From the NCBI GenBank assembly GCA_022432975.1, contig CM039502.1:8599151-8663150 (forward strand): a stretch of 64,000 bases of DNA, read 5' to 3'. Below are positions 33,454 to 44,051 of the stretch, in pieces. A program made the translations under genes and the position numbers. The DNA comes from Begonia masoniana. Lineage: Eukaryota; Streptophyta; Magnoliopsida; Cucurbitales; Begoniaceae. The notes under the pieces are model-generated. The model ran no database searches. It had not been told where the DNA came from and was given only the letters and a program-made list of their open reading frames with translations. Position 1 is the stretch's first letter. Each line of letters starts with the position of its first letter.

Positions 33454-34753
33454 TGACACGGGGTCCCCTAGAAAGGGGGCCCGTGTACAACCCACAAATA
33501 TGCTCGGTGTGCTTGGTTGTGTGCTAGTGAACAATATTTGATTATGGAAAGAAAATACTAAAATAAATACAAGAAATAAACAAAGAAATTAATAGAAATA
33601 TGGCCGATTCTTATATGTTGAGAGAGAGAGATTGAGATAAGCAAGAAAATAAAAAGAATAGAGATGATAATGGATGTTAGAAATGGAAAGAAAATATAAA
33701 GCAAAAGATATAAAAAATGGCATAAAAATAAAGGTGAGTGTGTGGATATTGTGGAGCTGAAATTTAAAGGGGTGATTTGTGTGCAAAAGTGAAGACAATA
33801 AAATAAAGAAAACCCTTGGCGGATCCGTGGAGCGAGCTTACGGTTTAAGCTCCCGGATACACGTTTTCCGTGAGGAAAACGACCACCTTAGGCCGGGATT
33901 TCCGTCCTCGATCCGACTCCCAATGGAGAAGGTGAGGGAATGAATAAGAGCTAACCTAGCAACCCTAGCTAGGTTAGCAATGGAGGCTAACTCCTCTTGG
34001 CTCAAAGAACCAAGGAAAATAACACCAAAGGAACTTTGGATATTTTAGGGAAATAGTAGTGTATTGATTGGCAAAAAGTTCTTTTACACACACCAATGCT
34101 ATGCTTAAATAGAGAAACCTAGGGTGGATGATTAGGGTTTGGTAATGGAAGAAAGGATTGGGGCCGTTGATGAAGATCAAGATGAAGGGACAAGATTGCA
34201 ATCCATGTGCTTCATCCAAGGGTTGAGGTGCTTTCCTTGTTTTGCTTGATCAATGGTGCTAAATTGCCATGTCATCCATCCTTGTGGCCACTACCAATTG
34301 TACTTGCAAAATTCATACCTTAAAGTTGGGCTCTTCTTTGGGCCATGGCTTTCTTTGGGCTCCATTGGTTGTAGGCCTTTTCCTTGAGTAATTTTGTTGA
34401 ATTCTTCAACCCATAATCCACCAACATACATCTAACCCTAACCATTCAATCTAATGCATGCAATGCAAATTATAAATTCTTACAAAAAGGCTAATGTATG
34501 CCAATGAGTTTGAAAAATAAAAATTACAAATTAAGGCCCGGGAAGACAAATTCCCATAGGGCAATCCGGAGGCTCCGTGCAAATGTTCCAATGAAGTACG
34601 TGGCAAGGCTTTTCCACATCCTCCGATGTCGGCTCCCAAGTGAAGTCCATGATGTGATCCAAACCTGCAAAAAGAGACAAGTCATTAGAACATTGATTGA
34701 TTAAATTTTGTGCCCGGGTTTGAGATCTTGTAACGGGCCTCCGAGGCACGTCA
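33454..34753 (-). mobile_element. 5' LTR of the chromovirus
   Basis: 1,300 bp, near identical to the 3' LTR. A minus-strand ORF (34531-35550) runs from copia 2 gag into this LTR by chance and is not a gene. Confidence 0.96.
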
Positions 34754-34758
34754 ATTTC

Positions 34759-35779
34759 CTTCTTTGCTAACTCTTTTAGACCCCCGTAATGTAAGTGTCC
34801 AAACCGTAAATGCCATAACCATGCTTTGTCCTCCATATTTACTTGTAAACATCTTTCTTGCACGTTTTTCAAATTGAGTTTGAACATTCGATTCTTTGCC
34901 ATCTCCACGTGTGCGAGCAAGCGACCATCTTTGTCCTTCAAGTGCAACATCCGGTCTTTCATGAAGACCGAACATCCCTTCTCCAATAATTGACCCATGC
35001 TGAGAATGTTACTCTTCAAGTCGGGCACATAGTAAACATCTTCCATTGTTCCTTCCTTTCCATCTTTTTTGGAAAAACATATTTTTCCTTGGCCTTTGAC
35101 TTGGACTTTCGAACCATCTCCAAAAGACACGTGTCCGTCTTTTATCTCTTGCATATCAACAAACAAATGTTTGTGTCCACACATATGATTGCTAGTACCA
35201 GTGTCGAGATACCATACCGTGTCACTATCTGAAGTGGAACCTTTTTGGGTCATCATGAGAACGCCGTCATCTTTTGTCTCATCTTCTGCGACTAGATTCG
35301 CGTTTTCTTCCACCTTCTTCTCAGAGTAGCACTCCTTTGCATAGTGTCCATACTTACCGCAGTTGTAACACTCAATATTTAAACGATATGCCCGGCCACC
35401 TCTTCCACGACCGCGTCCTCGTCCACGCCAATTTTGTTGGCTAATCTCGCCCTTCTCTTCATGATTATTTCCGCGACCACGGCCTCGGCCGCGACCAAAA
35501 CCATGACCACCACGGCCTTGTCCTCTTCCTCGGTTGTGTTGCGCGTACATTGCTTTATCCTCCTTGATAGTCGCCTTCGTTTGTAAGGCCTCCTCTAAGA
35601 CTTCTTGTGTCTTCTACTTGTTCCTTTGTTCATATGCTTCAAGAGAGCCCGCGAGTTTATCGATAGTCATCTCTTCCAAATTCTTTGACTCCTCAATTGC
35701 GCATACAACATTTTCAAAATTCTCAGTCAATGACTGAAGAATTTTCTCCACGACCCTTGCATCCGTGAGGGTTTCAATT
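34759..35779 (-). pseudogene. Copia 2 gag C-terminus, zinc knuckle and protease
   Basis: It begins directly at the 5' LTR in mid-gag ([17 protein letters not shown]), passes one stop near 35613, then has an RGRGRGR-rich basic region, the knuckle CYNCGKYGHYAKEC, the protease site VWYLDTGTSNHMCGH and the pre-integrase LWHLRFGHLHYGGLKEL. It is cut at 34759 by the gypsy element. The first ~100 gag codons and the leader are absent. Confidence 0.9.
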
Positions 35780-36165
35780 TGATACTCGAATATTGTTTAT
35801 TTTTGGAGAGGAAGAAAAAAATGGACACCAAACAATGATCTTCACAAATGAAGTTTTTATTTTACTTCTCTCTATTTTTCATTCAAATATATTGCACTAT
35901 TTATAGAGGCATGCTTGACTCTTTACATTCATAACATATCAAATAATTAAAGACTATAAAATGTCACATTTATTCCTAGCATTTATTCTTGACTCTTCAA
36001 TATTAGTCATAACTTCTTCTAAGAAACTCTCAAATGACCTTAAACTTAAACCGTTAGAAAATAGACTTTAAGGGCTTTAAATCCATAGGTTACACGTTAG
36101 AAATGAATACCATTAGGACCTTAAATTTTGTTTCAAAAACTGCTTTTTGAGTTTAATTCTCAACA
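35780..36165 (-). mobile_element. 5' LTR of copia 2 (no primer-binding site next to it)
   Basis: 386 bp, TG...CA on the minus strand. The adjoining internal bases are gag coding sequence (AATTGAAACCCTCACGG) and not TGGTATCAGAGC. Confidence 0.93.
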
Positions 36166-36267
36166 GAAACGAGGTTAAACTGGCAGTGTAACTCTGGGTC
36201 AGTATAAGCACGACAAAGAACCATATTACCACCACGAATCTAGCGAAATTGCTAACCACTGTCTCCC
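36166..36267 (-). pseudogene. GLR exon 4, first part: M3 segment up to the copia 2 insertion
   Basis: Acceptor TTTGCAG|GG at 36268/36267. It encodes ETVVSNFARFVVVIWFF and LTQSYTASLTS, the M3 helix and the SYTANLAAF-like gating motif of ionotropic glutamate receptors. The reading frame stops within a codon at the TSD of copia 2 (GAAAC on the plus strand, 36166-36170). Confidence 0.9.
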
Positions 36268-36347
36268 CTGCAAATCCAGTTCAAAAGAGTCAAAAACGGA
36301 ACAAGAAGACACCATGATTGATCTTTTCACCTCATAAACGAATTTAC

Positions 36348-36680
<333 letters not shown>

Positions 36681-36734
36681 TTATCACTAAACTCAACAAG
36701 ATAGTGTGAAACAAATAAACGAAAGAATACCCAC

Positions 36735-38047
36735 CCCGAGTTTGACTTGCGTGATCAAATCATCGTAGGTATAATTAAGGGGGTTATACGGAATGAAGTC
36801 TGGAACAATGGCGTAAGGTAACTCTTCGAGAATTGCATTGAAGATGTCTATGCAGTAGCTTGTGACGGTTGTAGCATTTGAGATGGAAGCATTTGTTATT
36901 TTCACAAATTCGCTGAATCCGTTCTTGTAAGGAACTCCTACTCTCAGTTTTTTCCCATTTGTTGGAATCTCCCATCCATTTGGAATTGAAGTAGAATCTC
37001 CTGGCCAAAGGATTGTCCCTAGAGTTGCTCCAGCTGAAGAAGATGAATCCAAACTTTTTGAGAGACCACTTTTGGGTGTCCAATATCCAATGCGTCTCCC
37101 TAGATGACCATTTATATTCACTATTTCAAAAGTTTTAGACTGTAATTGGCCGTCGACAAGGCTAAACTTCCCGCTAAGTCCTGTAAATGTCGTCTTGGAT
37201 AGCTGGTCGCGAATTCTCGGGCCGTTCTGAGAAACCCCGACATAGTCAAGATTTGTTCCATTGGTTGAGCTACTGGATTTTTGATAGCCAAGGTTAGAAG
37301 TCGAAAGGGTTGCCTCGACAGCCATGGCTAATGCCCAAGCCGCATCATAGCTCCACAGTCCAAAAACATTCAGTAGAGCATTGAGGTCGTTTGGATTATC
37401 TTGCCGAAACTTCCTTGTCCATCTCACTTTGAAATCATCTAGCTTGGTCGATCTCGGAATATGAGTCTTAACGCCCAACACCCCTTGCATCGAATCGAAA
37501 ACCGACTCGTCTATGTGAGTCAAAAGATGAGCGATCGAATCGGTCATGATCCAAACATAGCCTTTGGTCATCATCCCAATCTCTTTCGCCATTTTAAAAA
37601 TCCTTGAAGCCAGACTAGGCTGGAGATGGAGAACAAAAACCCTAGTTTGCATGCTCATCAGCTTGTACAGCTCTGCTGCAATTTGATCATCAGAGGCTGA
37701 CGAAGGAATGGCACTTCTATAAGGCACGTGAGCGCCTATTTCCTGCAATGCATCAACCAAGTAGGGTATAATTCCTTGCCCAAATGCATTATCTACGTAG
37801 ATAGGCACGACCTCTCTCCACCCAAAAGCTTTGAGAATTGAACAAATGGGTTGAACTTGAGACGAGTCATTTTGCGCGATGCGGAAAAAATACGAACTAC
37901 GAAGAGATGTTAGCAAAGAGCTCGTGGCCGAAAATGAAATAATGGGGACTTGAGCTTTAGCTCCAAGTTCAATCAAGAAGTTAGCCTGCATTGAACTCAC
38001 CGGTCCGATTATAGCTTCTACCTTCGCATTCTTCATAAGGTCTATGC
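36735..38047 (-). pseudogene. GLR exon 2: amino-terminal (LIVBP-like) domain and first ligand-binding half
   Basis: Acceptor AACAG|GC at 38048/38047, donor GGG|GTGGGT at 36735/36734. The 1,313-bp exon is fully open. It begins GIDLMKNAKVEAIIGP and carries family hallmarks such as SFSATSSLL, SSYFFRIAQND, FGWREVVPIYVDN and SYDAAWALAMAVEA. The later part, RVGVPYKNGFSEFVKI and SYCIDIFNAILEELPY, is the S1 half of the glutamate-binding domain. This is the best preserved part of the gene. Confidence 0.93.
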
Positions 38048-38749
38048 CTGTTTGGAGGGAGAGAGAGCGAGAAATTAGCTTCCTAGATTTCATTCATGGA
38101 TATAAGAAGAAAAATTAACGATCGTCTTTTTTGTCATCATTTAACTTATAAAGTGAAAATTAGAGTGTTACTTTTTAGAGCTATTTGCAATAGACATCAA
38201 ATTTTAAATAAATAAAAAATAGACATTAACCTTTAAGCCATCACCAAGTATCCATTTTTGTTATTTTAATATGTGCAATCTATAACTTAAAATGCACGTG
38301 AGATATTTTCTTTTCACTTATTTATTTGTAGACATAACAGGGAACCATATGTTGTGTTCTCTTGTTGAATCTAGTGATTTGTATATGTAAATGCAAATAT
38401 ATTGCATATATGTTGGCATTGATTTTTTGGCAATATTTATATATATTTAATGGCGATAATATATTTTTCCAAATTGATAATTTATTTCTTGATAATCAAG
38501 ATATAATACATTCTGATTATTGTATGACGTCCTATTAACAATCATGAAGATTCCGTGAAAGAGAAAAATAAAGAAACAAGAATATTGGAAAAATTATTGA
38601 AAATGCTATAGGCACTTGTTTTTTGGAAATCTTTTATTTGGTAAGTCGTGTTGATGAGAATTTAGCCAAATTTGCTGGGCTTCGAGTTCCCATGATTAAT
38701 GAGATGTTTTCCTAATTTTTTGGGCGAATATCTAATTTGTTGGAGATAC

Positions 38750-39157
38750 TGTGATGACCCGACTGTTCTGTGCACGTATCTGTACGACTGCGGGGCAAAC
38801 CTCGGGTTGCGGGGCAAACCTCGGGACCTAAACCGAGTATTGGCAAATCCCGGACTCGAGTATAGGCGAATCCCAGGTCGTAATGAGGGGGTTGTCACAA
38901 TCCCACATCGCTTGGGGAAGTACATGGAAATGAAACATATGTAAAAGATCCCTCCCAACATAGCAAGACGCGTTTTGGAGCACGATTGGCAACGGATCCC
39001 ATAAGAACTCCGAAGTTAAGCGTGCTTCGGCGAGAGTAATTTCAGGTTGGGTGACCTCCTGGGAAGTTCTCGCCAAACAAAGCCGTGAGGGGAGGATATT
39101 GGGCTGCGGCCCAATCCCCGGAGCGGACAATATCTTGCTGGGAACGGGGTCGTTACA
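38750..39157 (+). mobile_element. Solo LTR with a 5S rRNA-like segment (Cassandra-type TRIM), TSD GATAC
   Basis: It starts TGTGATGACCCGAC and ends GGGGTCGTTACA, 408 bp, flanked by GATAC at 38745-38749 and 39158-39162. It lies in GLR intron 1 on the opposite strand. LTRs of the Cassandra family of terminal-repeat retrotransposons in miniature carry a conserved 5S rRNA-derived sequence; size, ends and the 5S block all fit. Also visible is CAATCCCACATCGCTTGGGG, common upstream of the 5S part, and GAGCGGACAATATCTTG near the end. Confidence 0.85.
38991..39075 (+). ncRNA. 5S rRNA-derived segment inside the solo LTR (not a functional rRNA gene)
   Basis: It matches the 3' two thirds of plant 5S rRNA by recognisable blocks: GGATCCCATAAGAACTCCG, AGTTAAGCGTGCTTCGGCGA, GAGAGTAAT and GGGTGACCTCCTGGGAAGTT. 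These include the internal control regions used by RNA polymerase III (box A and box C). The 5' third of 5S rRNA is missing or unrecognisable and several bases differ, so it is a transposon-borne relic that may keep pol III promoter activity. Confidence 0.85.
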
Positions 39158-39172
39158 GATACTTTCCTAAAG

Positions 39173-39961
39173 TGTCACACGGTGTGTCACACAACCCAAT
39201 TTGTTAAGATTTTTTATCCTTAATTCTTGCGGCGTCATATTCAATTTGGTAACTGTTCTGAATCGATGATATGGAAGTTACCAAGGTTATTTAAAGCTTT
39301 CGTTTTCTGTGAAAGCTGATCGACGATGGAGTTTTAAGTTTCGCGTGAAAAGGTTTATTCGTTTATTGTGTTGTCGCTTTTCTTTCACTCCCAACGTTTC
39401 TGCGTTTGGGTCTGTGATTGTTTTACACACTCTTCTTATGCTGTGGATTTCATCGATTTATTGAGTGTATTGTGTATTGCATGGGTGTCCCAGGAGGCAA
39501 TTTTCTTTGTTCTTCATTGAAGCTCAGTCTCGGGAGGAGGCTGCATCTGAAATCGGGAGGAGTTCTGTTTTTAGACAATGGGAGCTTGTCACTTTGATCG
39601 TGGGCGAGGGGATCTTGCTATAACACGGGTTCCGGGAGGAATCAACGACAAGGGGAGCTTGTTGTTATCTGAATCTCGGGAGAGGTCAATCTTAAGTCGA
39701 GGGGATCTCGCAAAAACAGTTTCTTTGGGGAAGTTAGCTAGAGGCGGCGACAAAGATAAGAGGGAGTCTTTATTTGTATAAGTCCGATTGTCTTGTAACT
39801 TTGTGAACTCAAAGAAATGTTTTTATATCTGGGCGTGGCCCCGCAGACGTAGGCTGGTTGCCGAACTGCATTAACAACCTCCTGTCTCATTTATTTCTGC
39901 ATATTTATATTGTTCGTCATTGCATTCATTATCGGTGTCACCAGTAACACCCTGTGTGACA
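39173..39961 (+). mobile_element. Possible degenerate solo LTR in GLR intron 1
   Basis: It begins TGTCACACGGTGTGTCAC and ends ACACCCTGTGTGACA, an imperfect inverted repeat of about 14 bp with TG...CA ends. The GACGTAGGCTGGTTGCCGAA block near 39846 resembles the U5 of copia LTRs. I find no matching TSD, so borders or type may be wrong. Confidence 0.4.
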
Positions 39962-40497
39962 CCGCATAACTAATCGTAATATTTCAGTATCAAATGTACA
40001 TCATAGATGTTTGAGAAATCATTAATTGTTAGAATTGGAAAGAAAATCTACCACATGTATTTAAGGGGGTGAATTGAAGAGATAAAATTATCTCTAGGGC
40101 AAGTTTGTTAGCAAAATTATATTTTAAGAGTGGCTCTTTTAACGAATATATTTAAAGGGAATCACTCGATATTTTAAAGGTTATTTGATAATTACTCAGT
40201 GAAAATATTACAGGTGATGATAGATTAAAGGTGGATGAATTTAACGGGACACGTAGTTAACTTAAGACTGTCGTTCTAGAAAGTCAACTATCATGAAAGA
40301 TTGAAGAGTCTGATATGAGTACCGAAAGTTTTTGAGATGAAATATTGGAGAAGGCGAACCTCCATGGCTGATGGGTGCCCTTTTACGGCTTGAAACACGT
40401 AATTATAGAGGGAAAAACTGGACAAACCCATACTTGGAGTCTAGAGAAAGAGAGAGAGAGAGAGAGGAGAGAGAGAGAATGGATAACGAAGAAGAAC
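39962..40497. other. Remainder of GLR intron 1
   Basis: AT-rich intron DNA with an (AG)n tract at 40447-40478 close to the exon 1 donor. No gene. Confidence 0.6.
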
Positions 40498-40750
40498 CTG
40501 CAGCAGCAGCTCCGACAACGTCTTTCATGGAGTCTCTGGTATTAAGCACGAGCCTGGTCTTGAAACCACCGTGGGAGGAATAGAAGTCGGAGAGAGCAAT
40601 CTCGATACAGCTCAGCGCCATCCTCCCAACTTCTTCATCTAAATCAAGCACCAACCCCACATTCACCGGCGTCGTCGTGTTCTCCGACTCCGCCGACAAA
40701 AACCCAGAAAGAAAAACGACCAAAACCGCCCAACAAACAAAAGAATTCAT
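40498..40750 (-). pseudogene. GLR exon 1: signal peptide and start of the amino-terminal domain
   Basis: The ATG at 40750 starts a classic signal peptide (MNSFVCWAVLVVFLSGFLSA), followed by the family-typical VNVGLVLDLDEEVGRMAL and ALSDFY. The exon ends GCAG|GTTCTT after one base of a codon, matching the exon 2 acceptor phase. An upstream in-frame GTG at 40756 is not a plausible start. No defect is visible in this exon. Confidence 0.9.
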
Positions 40751-43218
40751 CTTCACCTTCTATGAACATCAACAAAAATCTCTCTCAAAACTCACAATTC
40801 ACAGCAAAATGAAAGTTAGAGAGAGAGAGAGAGTATGATGCCGGGCATTCGTAAATATTGAATTTAAAGTTTCTATTTGTAAGAGAGTCAAGAAAACGAG
40901 AAAGCTTATTCTTGACTTTCCTTCGTTTAATAATAATAAATGAATTTCTTGGAAGAATCCCGGGTAGAGTATACCCTAAAGTAAAAACAGTACAATTTAG
41001 CTTAATTATTTTTATAAGTAGTTCGTGATGTCATAACTGATTCTCATACCTATAATTTATTCCTACTCTAGCAGGAGTCTCATGTTTAAAAACAGAGGTC
41101 TATGTCAGTTATAGATAACACCTTGTAGTTTTTGTATGGTCAATTTAACCTAGAAGTTTGATGAATTACAGCCAACATCCTCCGTCAAAATCTGTTCTCT
41201 CTCTGGTTTCGCCATTGATGGCCATCATCTTGAAAGGAGAATCAACAATGGCGTGGTGCTTGCACTGCTCGAACATCAGTCAAGGCGACTCCCTGTAAGT
41301 AATCTACTGTAATCACGGGACTGGGCTGTTTGGCTTGTGGGAAAATTCTGGGAAAATTCGTCAGAGAAGGAAGACAACTCTTCCATCAATAACAGCAATC
41401 ACATTGCAAGCTAAAAACTATGCAATTTTCCCGGGAAACAAATGTAAAATGAGGTATGAAAGCAAATCCACGATGAGGGTGTAAATTATAGTTACATTGA
41501 CTTTATATTAAAGTACTCAATATGATGGTTGTTGAGTATGAAAGAAATAAATTCAATTAGGTTTAAATTCTCTCTCCTTAACCTTATTAAAATAATATAC
41601 ATTATAATTGAAGAAGTATAATTGAAGAGGTATGAATGAAGAAACATAAGGGGAAATGGTAAGTATGGAGGGTTACCTTTGAATGGTTATCTTCTTCCTC
41701 ATTCTATTCATTGTAATTAGTGAATCTATCTCGAGTTAATCAATCTTAATCTCTGTATCATCAAAGAGAAACTTAAGGCAAAAGGTTTAAGGAGAGAAAA
41801 CAGTATTCCGCAATAAGCGATGGATCAAGGTTAGTATAGTTTAAATAGTTATTTCTATTTAACATGGTTGAATTAACAACGTTATAATGAGATAAAAGTA
41901 TTGAATAGCATTTACAGTTTTATTATACTTTGAGAGGGAGTTCGAATCTTCACTTGCTTTAGCAGAAATCTTCGTACGCGTCAAGCACGGAAACGAAGGT
42001 CTTCCCTATAGAAATCATTGACGACGATAGATTAAAATTTACCAGAGAAAATGGAAGAGTGATGAAGAGAAATTTTTAGTATTTATTTCTTAATTAACTT
42101 GATAAATGATTTATTTTAAAAATATTTAATTTATTATATTAATAGCACTAACCAACCAGTAATGGAATCATATCTAGAATTAAGAATCAAAAAAATATAA
42201 ATAATGAGTAAACGGAGCATTATTCTATATACGTACTGCAACAAAAAAAATTATTTATTTATTTTTGTTAAAGTATTTTTATTTTCTTTATATTATAAAA
42301 ACATATGATTTAGAAATGAGGCAAGTAGATGAGGGAGATGTAGACACATTTGAGTTAACGCTCAATTGACGAAATTAATAGTTTAAAATATTATTTGAAA
42401 ATTTTATTATTTAATATTTTAAGGTATATATCTATTCACTTAAAATATTTGGCTTATCTTTTTTTTTTTTTAACAAATCATATAATTAAAAATTAAATAA
42501 AAATATAGAATTCAATATTTGATTTAAATTTGACAAATTCAAATTATTCATCATTGGTTGTAATAGTTTAATTAATCATATTCCGTCATTAGTTACTTTC
42601 TCAATCACTCTCCCCTTGAAAATTGAAAATTGGATAATCCTATGTTTACTCACTAATGTTACCTCTTAATATTAATATCACAAATAATTAAAATAATTAA
42701 ATAATTAAAGTTATTTCTATTAAAGTGCAGTATGATTTTAATTCTTTTAGTTTGGTTGTTGTTCTAATTTAGTCATTGTAGTTTTAATCTGGTTAAAGTC
42801 TAAGTCTTCATAGTTTTGATTTTATTTTTAAATGATTATTCAATTTATTTTCATTATTAAATTTACCAGAAAAAAGAGGCACAACAATTATTTTATTTAC
42901 AAGTATATTTATACAAGTAAAAAATGTAGCTGGAATATTAAATTTTGTTTCGAAACATTTTTTGAATAAATTAATATGAAAAAAAAAACATTTAGCTTAA
43001 AAACTAATTAAATAGATCTTAATTATTTTAGTACAAATAAGTATTTTTAAGTCAAATAGATAAATAATTAGGCTAATAAATTATCACGTACCATTTTTGT
43101 TAAATTTAACAGTAATACTACATTTATCCTCTAAATTGATAAGACTTTTAAACTACAAGGACTAAAAATATATTTTCATTCCGATCGTAACACAGTTACT
43201 CCTGTTGATGTAACATTC
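40751..43218. other. GLR upstream region and AT-rich intergenic DNA
   Basis: Minus-strand reading from 40751 upward is the GLR 5' UTR and promoter side, with an (AG)n run at 40818-40832. A possible solo LTR (TGTTGAGTATG ... GAATTAACA, 41530-41878) has an internal TAAGCGATGGATCAAGGTTA block like that of the 460-bp LTR, but no matching TSD. From about 42000 to 43200 the sequence is strongly A/T-rich with no ORF of note. I see no second gene. Confidence 0.5.
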
Positions 43219-43440
43219 TTTGTTGGTAGGGGTGGGCACGGGCAGGTTCGGTCTGGTCCCAAGCTCGGACCGAACCGGCCCGAACAGGTTCGGGATTTTT
43301 TTTCCCGGAACCTGGACCGGTCCGGTGCGGGACCGGGACCGAACCTGGACCGCACCCGAAATCCCGGTCCGGTCCCTGTTCCGCCCGGCGCCATTTTTTT
43401 ATTTTTTATTTTTATTTTTTAACAGAAAAAGGAAAAGAAC

Positions 43441-43614
43441 CTCAATGGATTTAACAGAGGGCTTGTTGAAGCGGCTGAGGTGCTTTTGAACCTCGAGCCT
43501 CTGCGTGGAATCGCTCAGTCTAGCAGCAGATGAGAGAGAAATCAGACTCCATAACCAAAAGAACAAAACCAGAGCTCTAATGGCGATTGTTCCGCCACAG
43601 TGATCAGAACCCAT
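43441..43614 (-). pseudogene. Captured first exon of a neprosin-domain (DUF239/DUF4409) protein gene
   Basis: Minus strand from ATG at 43614: MGSDHCGGTIAIRALVLFF, a signal peptide ending near SLSSAARL, then RLEVQKHLSRFNKPSVKSIE, which matches the start of the plant neprosin-precursor family just before its first intron. A GAG|GTTCTTTTCC donor-like site follows at 43441/43440. About 290 bp upstream (43615-43900) may be the captured 5' UTR or promoter. The rest of the gene is absent. The family identification is from memory of its conserved N-terminal motif. Confidence 0.7.
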
Positions 43615-44051
43615 ATCCAAAAATAACTCACATAACCCAAAATGCGAGACGCAAAACTGAAGTCAAAACCTCCATTTCAGCTACCAACCACTTCGCATAG
43701 CCAAAAACTTTGACGAAACGAGGAGGATGAAGATAGTTCTGCTTCCACACAAGCAAAGTCCACACTACCTAACTATTCCTTGTCTGTTTCAAACTAGTCT
43801 CTCACTGAACATTTATCTCTCTTCTTCATCCGTTTGCATTGCCGGGGGGTAGTCAAGCTTTTTCAGAAATTATCCTCTCTCTCTCTCACCCTCTCCCCCC
43901 TTTCTTGATAATTATCAGAACTTCAGAAGGACGAAGATGGCGACTGGCGACTGGTGACTGGCGAGTAAACTAATCATAACGAACTTTTCCTGAGTATTTT
44001 CATCGAATACACCTTCAATTGGAGAACCCAATATATTCATCACATGATCAC

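Larger units (their letters stand above)
26336..34753 (-). mobile_element. Young gypsy chromovirus (CRM/Reina-like), TSD ATTTC
   Basis: 8,418 bp with LTRs of 1,301 and 1,300 bp that I see differ only by one A in a homopolymer. ATTTC flanks it at 26331-26335 and 34754-34758. It has a full primer-binding site, polypurine tract, gag-protease frame and pol frame, with one apparent one-base shift between them. It lies in copia 2. Near-identical LTRs mean very recent insertion. Integrase and RT features (GDLVWLHLRKERFPAKRRS, TFNVQDLSPYI) place it in the chromoviruses; CRM versus Reina is uncertain. Confidence 0.95.
23390..36165 (-). mobile_element. Copia element 2 in GLR exon 4, TSD GAAAC, with a nested gypsy element
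   Basis: Two 386-bp LTRs are flanked by GAAAC at 23385-23389 and 36166-36170. After removing the nested gypsy element only about 4.4 kb remain. Gag C-terminus, protease, integrase, RT and RNase H are in copia order, but the primer-binding site and the first part of gag are missing. Several stops and shifts are present. The LTR pair shows about 14 differences by eye (roughly 3-4 percent), an age like that of copia 1. Confidence 0.95.

Noticed and set aside
34531..35550. A 339-codon minus-strand ORF joining a zinc-knuckle protein to a VTRSQTRAQN tail
   Set aside because: It reads from copia 2 gag/protease across the chromovirus insertion point into its 5' LTR; the fusion is accidental.
38990..39075. 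A genuine 5S rRNA gene
   Set aside because: The 5' third is missing, several conserved bases differ, and it is bounded by a TG...CA LTR with a TSD.
43176..43489. Gly/Pro/Arg-rich ORFs at 43.2-43.5 kb and similar ones at 55.8-56.1 kb, 49.1 kb and 53.2 kb
   Set aside because: They are translations of GGTCCGGTCC or AACCGAACCGG subterminal repeats of the two hAT elements.
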